NCBI GenBank assembly: GCA_040220455.1
Contig: JAVJUS010000006.1
Span: forward strand, 1-40,936
Reading direction: 5' to 3'
Source: JAVJUS01 sp040220455
Lineage (GTDB): Bacteria > Pseudomonadota > Alphaproteobacteria > DSM-16000 > Inquilinaceae
DNA length: 40,936 nucleotides
Under the pieces are notes generated by a model. That model was not told the origin of the DNA and did no database searches. It saw only the letters and a list, made by a program, of their open reading frames with translations. Both the position numbers and the translations under genes were made by a program. Positions 37,393 through 40,936 of the stretch are shown piece by piece (position 1 is the stretch's first letter; each line of letters begins with the position of its first letter).

Positions 37393-38484
37393 ATGGACCG
37401 CCGCTACGACCCGCTGGACGACGTCGATCTCGGGCCCGATCCCTACGAGGAGGAGGAGGCCGCCCGGGCGGCGGGCCTCGACACCGGCGGCGAGACGTTC
37501 GGCGCGCGCCTGCGCCGCCACGTCTTCGGCTTCGCCGGCCGGCTGATCGACGGGGAGCGGCGCGCCACCCGTTGGACCAAGCGCGTCCTGGTCGCGCTGG
37601 TGGTCACGCTGTTCGTCTACTATGTCGGCGGCGCCATCTGGGTGCACGAGATCGACGACGATCCGGCCTTCGCGCCGCTGCCGGCCGTGGCGGCCGAGGA
37701 GGGCAACAGCGCCGCCGTCGCCATGGCCGCGGCGCTGATCGAACGGGAAGTCGACGAAAACGGCTGGACCGCCAACGACCCGTTCTTCATGCCCGGCGCA
37801 ATCCTGGACAACAAGCCCAACTTCCAGATGGGCATCGTCTACGCGCTCAGCCGCTTCTCGGTCGAGATGGCCGACCAGATCGGACGGGCGCGCGGCTCCT
37901 CCCAGGTGGACCCGGACCTGGACCGCGCCTCGGGCCTGCTGCGCTATCCCGGCGATCGCTGGTATTTCGACTTCTCGGCCGGCCTGGCGCCCCAGGCGAC
38001 GGCCGACTCACAGTACCGGGAGGCGGCGCGCCGGCTGCTCGCCTACAACCGCCGGCTGGCGGCGGGCGACGCGGTGTTCGATGCGCGCAACGACAACCTG
38101 CTCGGCACGCTCGACCGGATCGCCGCGGATCTCGGCTCCGCTTCGGCGCTGACGGCCGACCACCTGGCCGCGTCGTCGGGCTGGTTCCTGGACTTCAAGG
38201 CCGACGACATCTACTACGCCAACAAGGGCCGGCTCTACGGCTACTACATGCTGCTGGACGCGCTGGGCCGGGACTTCGAGACGGTCATCGCCGACAGCGG
38301 GCTGGTCACCGTCTGGGACCGGATGTTGGAGAGCCTGCGCATCGCCGCGACGCTGCAGCCCTGGGTCGTGCTCAACGGCGCGCCGGACTCCCAGATCACG
38401 CCGAGCCACCTGGCCTCCCAAGGCTTCTATCTGCTGCGCGCGCGCACCCAGCTCCGCGAGGCGTCGAGCGTCCTGCAGAACTGA
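37393..38484 (+). CDS. DUF2333 family membrane-anchored protein
   Basis: The protein has 363 residues. An acidic cytoplasmic lead (about 60 residues) is followed by one membrane helix (VLVALVVTLFVYYVGGAIWV) and a large periplasmic domain containing ENGWTANDPFFMPGAILDNKPNFQMGIVYALSRFSVEMADQIGRARGSS and WYFDFSAGL...FDARNDNLLGTLDRIAADLGSASA, wording I recognise as DUF2333. Function is unknown. The ATG has no clear ribosome binding site. The 257-bp spacer before it shows no other gene. It ends against a hairpin shared with the convergent HlyD gene. Confidence 0.88.
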   Translation: MDRRYDPLDDVDLGPDPYEEEEAARAAGLDTGGETFGARLRRHVFGFAGRLIDGERRATRWTKRVLVALVVTLFVYYVGGAIWVHEIDDDPAFAPLPAVAAEEGNSAAVAMAAALIEREVDENGWTANDPFFMPGAILDNKPNFQMGIVYALSRFSVEMADQIGRARGSSQVDPDLDRASGLLRYPGDRWYFDFSAGLAPQATADSQYREAARRLLAYNRRLAAGDAVFDARNDNLLGTLDRIAADLGSASALTADHLAASSGWFLDFKADDIYYANKGRLYGYYMLLDALGRDFETVIADSGLVTVWDRMLESLRIAATLQPWVVLNGAPDSQITPSHLASQGFYLLRARTQLREASSVLQN

Positions 38485-38501
38485 CCGCGTCAGGGACGCG
38501 G
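38485..38501. terminator. short bidirectional hairpin between convergent genes
   Basis: CCGCGTC-agg-GACGCGG forms a perfect 7-bp stem directly after the DUF2333 stop (38482-38484) and six bases past the HlyD stop. There is no T run; a role as terminator is inferred from position. Confidence 0.5.
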
Positions 38502-38506
38502 CCGGC

Positions 38507-39727
38507 TCATTCCGCGGCCGCCCGGGCCGTGACGCGCGTGCCTTCGCCGACCCGCTCGCCGGGATAGAGGACGACCCGCTCGCCCTCGGCCAATCCCTCG
38601 GCCACCGCCGCGGCCTCCTGGTTGGCGGGCCCCAGCGTGACCGCGCGGCGCTCTGCCCGGCCGTCGGCGACGACGAAGACCGCCCAGTCGCCTTCGTGGC
38701 GGAACAGCGCGCCCTGGGGCACGACCAGGGCATCGGGCAGGTGGTCGGTGCGGATGCGGACCGTCACGCGGAAGCCGTGACCGAGGCCGGCGGGCGTCGC
38801 GTCGGGTCCGTCGGCGAGGTCGATGACCACGTTGACCCGCTGCTCCTCGATGCCGAGGGCGGAGACCTTGGTGAAGCCGAACGGCTCGACCCGCCGGACC
38901 CGGCCCTCCAGCGGCCCGCCGCCCCAATCCTCGATCGAGACGGGCGCGCCCGGCACCACGCCGACCGCGTCGGCGGACAGCAACTCGGCGACGATCTCCA
39001 GGCGCCGCGGATCGCCGACCTCGACCAGCGGCGTGCCGGCGTCGACGACGCTCTCGCTCTCCTGGAGCAGCCGCAGGACACGGCCGTCGACGGGGGCTCG
39101 GACATTCACGCAGCAGGCGCCCTCGGGCGTCTCCATGGCTGTGTCGAGCGGATCGATCATCGCGGCCTGCGCGGTCTCCAGTCGGAAGCGGGCGACCTCC
39201 AGCGCGGCGCGCGCCTCGGCCAGCGCCGCCTCGGTCGTGCGTGCGGCCATCTGACGGGCCTCCAGCGTGGCCTCGGAGATCGTGCCCCGCTGGGCCAGGC
39301 GCTCGGCGCGCGCCAGTTCGCGCTCGGCGTATTCGCGCTCGGCCTCGGCGCGGGCGACTTCCGCCCGGGCCAGGTCCAGGGAGGCCTCGGCCGCGCGCAC
39401 GGCGGCCTCGCGCTCGGCCCGGGTGCGCCGGTCGAGGAAGGCGGGCGCGCTCGGCAGGATGGTGGCGAGCACGGTCTCCCCGGCGGTGATCGGGTCGCCC
39501 ACCTCCCGGTCCAGGCGGAGCAGCCGCCCCGCCACCGGCGCGGAGACGACATAGAGATCGGTCACCCGGGTGCGTGCCTCCTCGTCGACCGTCACGGCGA
39601 GCGCGCGACGCTCCACCGCCGCCATGTCGACCGGCGCCGGGCGCGGCCAGAAGGCGTAGACGAGCGCGGCGGCGACGAGGCCGAGGACGACCGCGGTCGC
39701 CAGCCCGCGCCGGACCGCCCCGCTCAT
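38507..39727 (-). CDS. HlyD-family efflux periplasmic adaptor
   Basis: This 406-residue membrane fusion protein has an N-terminal anchor (LATAVVLGLVAAALVYAFW), biotinyl-lipoyl halves (VVSAPVAGRLLRLDREVGDPITAGETV and VRAPVDGRVLRLLQESESVVDAG), a long Ala/Glu/Arg helical hairpin (about 105-195) and barrel and membrane-proximal parts (VVPQGALFRHEGDWAVFVVADGRAERR). It should pair with the FtsX-type permease encoded just upstream, as in MacAB/DevBC systems. The start lacks a Shine-Dalgarno match but overlaps the stop of a 15-codon leader ORF (ATGA 39724-39727). The ATPase gene is probably beyond the right edge. Substrate unknown. Confidence 0.92.
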   Translation of the reverse strand: MSGAVRRGLATAVVLGLVAAALVYAFWPRPAPVDMAAVERRALAVTVDEEARTRVTDLYVVSAPVAGRLLRLDREVGDPITAGETVLATILPSAPAFLDRRTRAEREAAVRAAEASLDLARAEVARAEAEREYAERELARAERLAQRGTISEATLEARQMAARTTEAALAEARAALEVARFRLETAQAAMIDPLDTAMETPEGACCVNVRAPVDGRVLRLLQESESVVDAGTPLVEVGDPRRLEIVAELLSADAVGVVPGAPVSIEDWGGGPLEGRVRRVEPFGFTKVSALGIEEQRVNVVIDLADGPDATPAGLGHGFRVTVRIRTDHLPDALVVPQGALFRHEGDWAVFVVADGRAERRAVTLGPANQEAAAVAEGLAEGERVVLYPGERVGEGTRVTARAAAE

Positions 39728-39771
39728 CGCAGCACCGCCGCCACCGGCGCCATCGCCATCGCCATCGCCAT
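39724..39771 (-). other. possible leader ORF built on a hexanucleotide repeat
   Basis: On the minus strand four ATGGCG units in a row (repeat block 39749-39772) open a frame coding MAMAMAMAPVAAVLR, whose TGA overlaps the HlyD ATG. It gives four nested start codons in front of a gene with no ribosome binding site of its own. Translation is inferred, not shown; unit number may vary between strains. Confidence 0.35.
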
Positions 39772-39775
39772 CGCT

Positions 39776-40936
39776 TCACTCCCGCGTCTTGAGCACGCCG
39801 ATCAGGTCGAGCCGGTCGATCCGCCGGCGGACCACCAGGGCCGACAGCGCCGTCGCCACGACGACGACCAGCGCCGCCGCGCCATAGGTCGCCGGCCGGA
39901 CGACGAAGGGCAGGCGCATGATCTCCGACTCGAAGCCCTGGATCATCGCCCAGGCGAAGCCCGAGCCGACGAGCGCACCCACGGGCAGGGCGGCCAGCGT
40001 CAGCACGGCGAGTTCGCCCAGGAGGATGTAGGAGACCTCGCCCCGCGTGAATCCCAGCACGCGCAGGCTGGCGAGCTCGCGCGCGCGCTCCGACAGGGAG
40101 ACGCGGGCGCTGTTGTAGACGACGCCGACGGCGATCAGCCCGGCGAAGATCGTGAACATGCCGGTCATGATGGCGATGTTCTGATTCATCGTCTCGTCCA
40201 GCGACCGGCGCACGGCGCTCTGCAGCGACACGCCGGCGACCGCCGGGGCGCGCGCCAGCTCGGTGTAGAGCGCGTCGCGGTGGGCCGGGTCGATCGCCAG
40301 GCGGGCGCCGGAGACGCGCGGGCCCTGGCCGGTCAGGCGGTCGAGCGTCGCCGGCGCCATGTAGGCGCCCAGGCCCAGATAGTCCTCCACCACGCCGGTC
40401 ACCGGGATCTCCGTGACCGGGCGCAGGCCCTCCTTGACGGCCACACGGACCCGGTCGCCCGGGGCTGCGTCGAGCACGTCCGCCAGCGCCGCGCCGAGGA
40501 CCAGCCCGCCCGGCGGCGGCGCGATCGGCCGGCCGGCGTGATCGAGCAAGCGGGCCAGCCGGTCTCCCTCGCCGACCGCGGTCACGCCGACCGGGCGCGC
40601 GGCGGGGCCGTGGGCGATTTCGACCGCGACCACGCGCAGGCCTTCGACCCGCCGCACGCCGGGCAGGGCGGCGACCGCGTGCAGGATCGCGGGCGCGGCC
40701 GGCTGGTTGAAGGTGATGGTGACGTCCTGGCGCTGCATCCGGTTGAAGTGGAAGTCGACCAGATACCAGCTCGAGTCGCTCAGGAACATCGCGGCCACCA
40801 TGACCGCACCGCCCATGGCGATGCCCAGCGTCGTCAGCGCGCTGCGCAGCGGCCGGCGCAGGATATGCCGCGCGATCATGCGGCTCGGCTCGGTCATCAG
40901 GCGCAGCAGGCCGGCGCGCTCCAAGAGGCCCGGGCG
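39776..40936 (-). CDS. FtsX-type ABC transporter permease (5' part outside window)
   Basis: The frame is open to the right edge, so the N-terminal part is missing. What is visible (about 386 residues) looks like the second half of a long FtsX/MacB-type permease: one helix (LRSALTTLGIAMGGAVMVAAMFL), a large periplasmic domain, then three helices with the conserved NSARVSLSERARELASLRVLGFTRGEVSYILLGELAVLTLAALPVGALVG. A TTG at 40924 could start translation, but the upstream codons remain open and such proteins usually have a matching first half. It lies 48 bp upstream of the HlyD gene, in the same frame. Role: mechanotransmission or export driven by an ATPase not seen here. Confidence 0.88.
   Translation of the reverse strand, partial: RPGLLERAGLLRLMTEPSRMIARHILRRPLRSALTTLGIAMGGAVMVAAMFLSDSSWYLVDFHFNRMQRQDVTITFNQPAAPAILHAVAALPGVRRVEGLRVVAVEIAHGPAARPVGVTAVGEGDRLARLLDHAGRPIAPPPGGLVLGAALADVLDAAPGDRVRVAVKEGLRPVTEIPVTGVVEDYLGLGAYMAPATLDRLTGQGPRVSGARLAIDPAHRDALYTELARAPAVAGVSLQSAVRRSLDETMNQNIAIMTGMFTIFAGLIAVGVVYNSARVSLSERARELASLRVLGFTRGEVSYILLGELAVLTLAALPVGALVGSGFAWAMIQGFESEIMRLPFVVRPATYGAAALVVVVATALSALVVRRRIDRLDLIGVLKTRE

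Overview
The window is very GC-rich, densely packed DNA with strong third-position G/C bias. Gene families (AddAB, a TrxR-like ferredoxin-NADP reductase, DUF2333, a GcvA-like LysR gene divergent from a DUF1127 gene) point to an alphaproteobacterium, probably of the Rhodospirillales type; the family-level guess is weak. It reads as chromosome. I see no rRNA, tRNA, CRISPR array, integrase or recognisable insertion sequence, and no gene-free stretch longer than 300 bases.

Left part (1-12402): the end of a sensor kinase and a bidirectional terminator are followed by a leftward block tsaE - murU-like - addB - addA - trxA (tRNA modification, cell-wall recycling, double-strand-break repair, redox). 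A divergent ferredoxin-NADP reductase gene comes next, then a small AT-richer island (10128-10947) holding a DUF6338-like membrane protein and a tiny proline-rich ORF. A leftward nicotinate phosphoribosyltransferase gene closes this part.

Middle (12587-21873): a complete rightward four-gene exporter of the YbhGFSR type (HlyD adaptor, fused double ATPase, two ABC-2 permeases). It converges on a leftward pair made of a secreted protein of unknown function and a solitary glgE maltosyltransferase. An Lrp/AsnC regulator is divergent from that pair and is followed by palindromic interspersed repeats.

Nucleoside block (21998-34726, all leftward): a BmpA-type binding protein, a NupA-type ATPase, two permeases, cytidine deaminase, purine nucleoside phosphorylase, a PAS histidine kinase, a human-type deoxyribose-phosphate aldolase and a two-domain ALDH16-like aldehyde dehydrogenase. 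Together they would import nucleosides, deaminate cytidine, release purine bases and break deoxyribose phosphate into acetaldehyde and glyceraldehyde-3-phosphate. Phosphopentomutase is not in the window.

The most unusual feature lies inside this operon. Between the ATPase gene and the first permease gene sits a compositionally distinct two-gene cassette (30805-31985): an unrecognised 265-residue protein and a HEPN-domain protein with an R-x6-H motif. It is bracketed by a 37-bp near-perfect direct repeat that duplicates the junction between the flanking genes, including stop codon, ribosome binding site and start codon. The cassette therefore seems to have entered without breaking translational coupling, and is the best candidate for an undescribed system here.

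Right part (34851-40936): a GcvA-like LysR gene and a DUF1127 gene are divergent across a strong palindrome. Then come a hemolysin-III/TrhA-type membrane protein, a DUF2333 protein, and a leftward HlyD adaptor preceded by a truncated FtsX-type permease gene that runs off the right edge.
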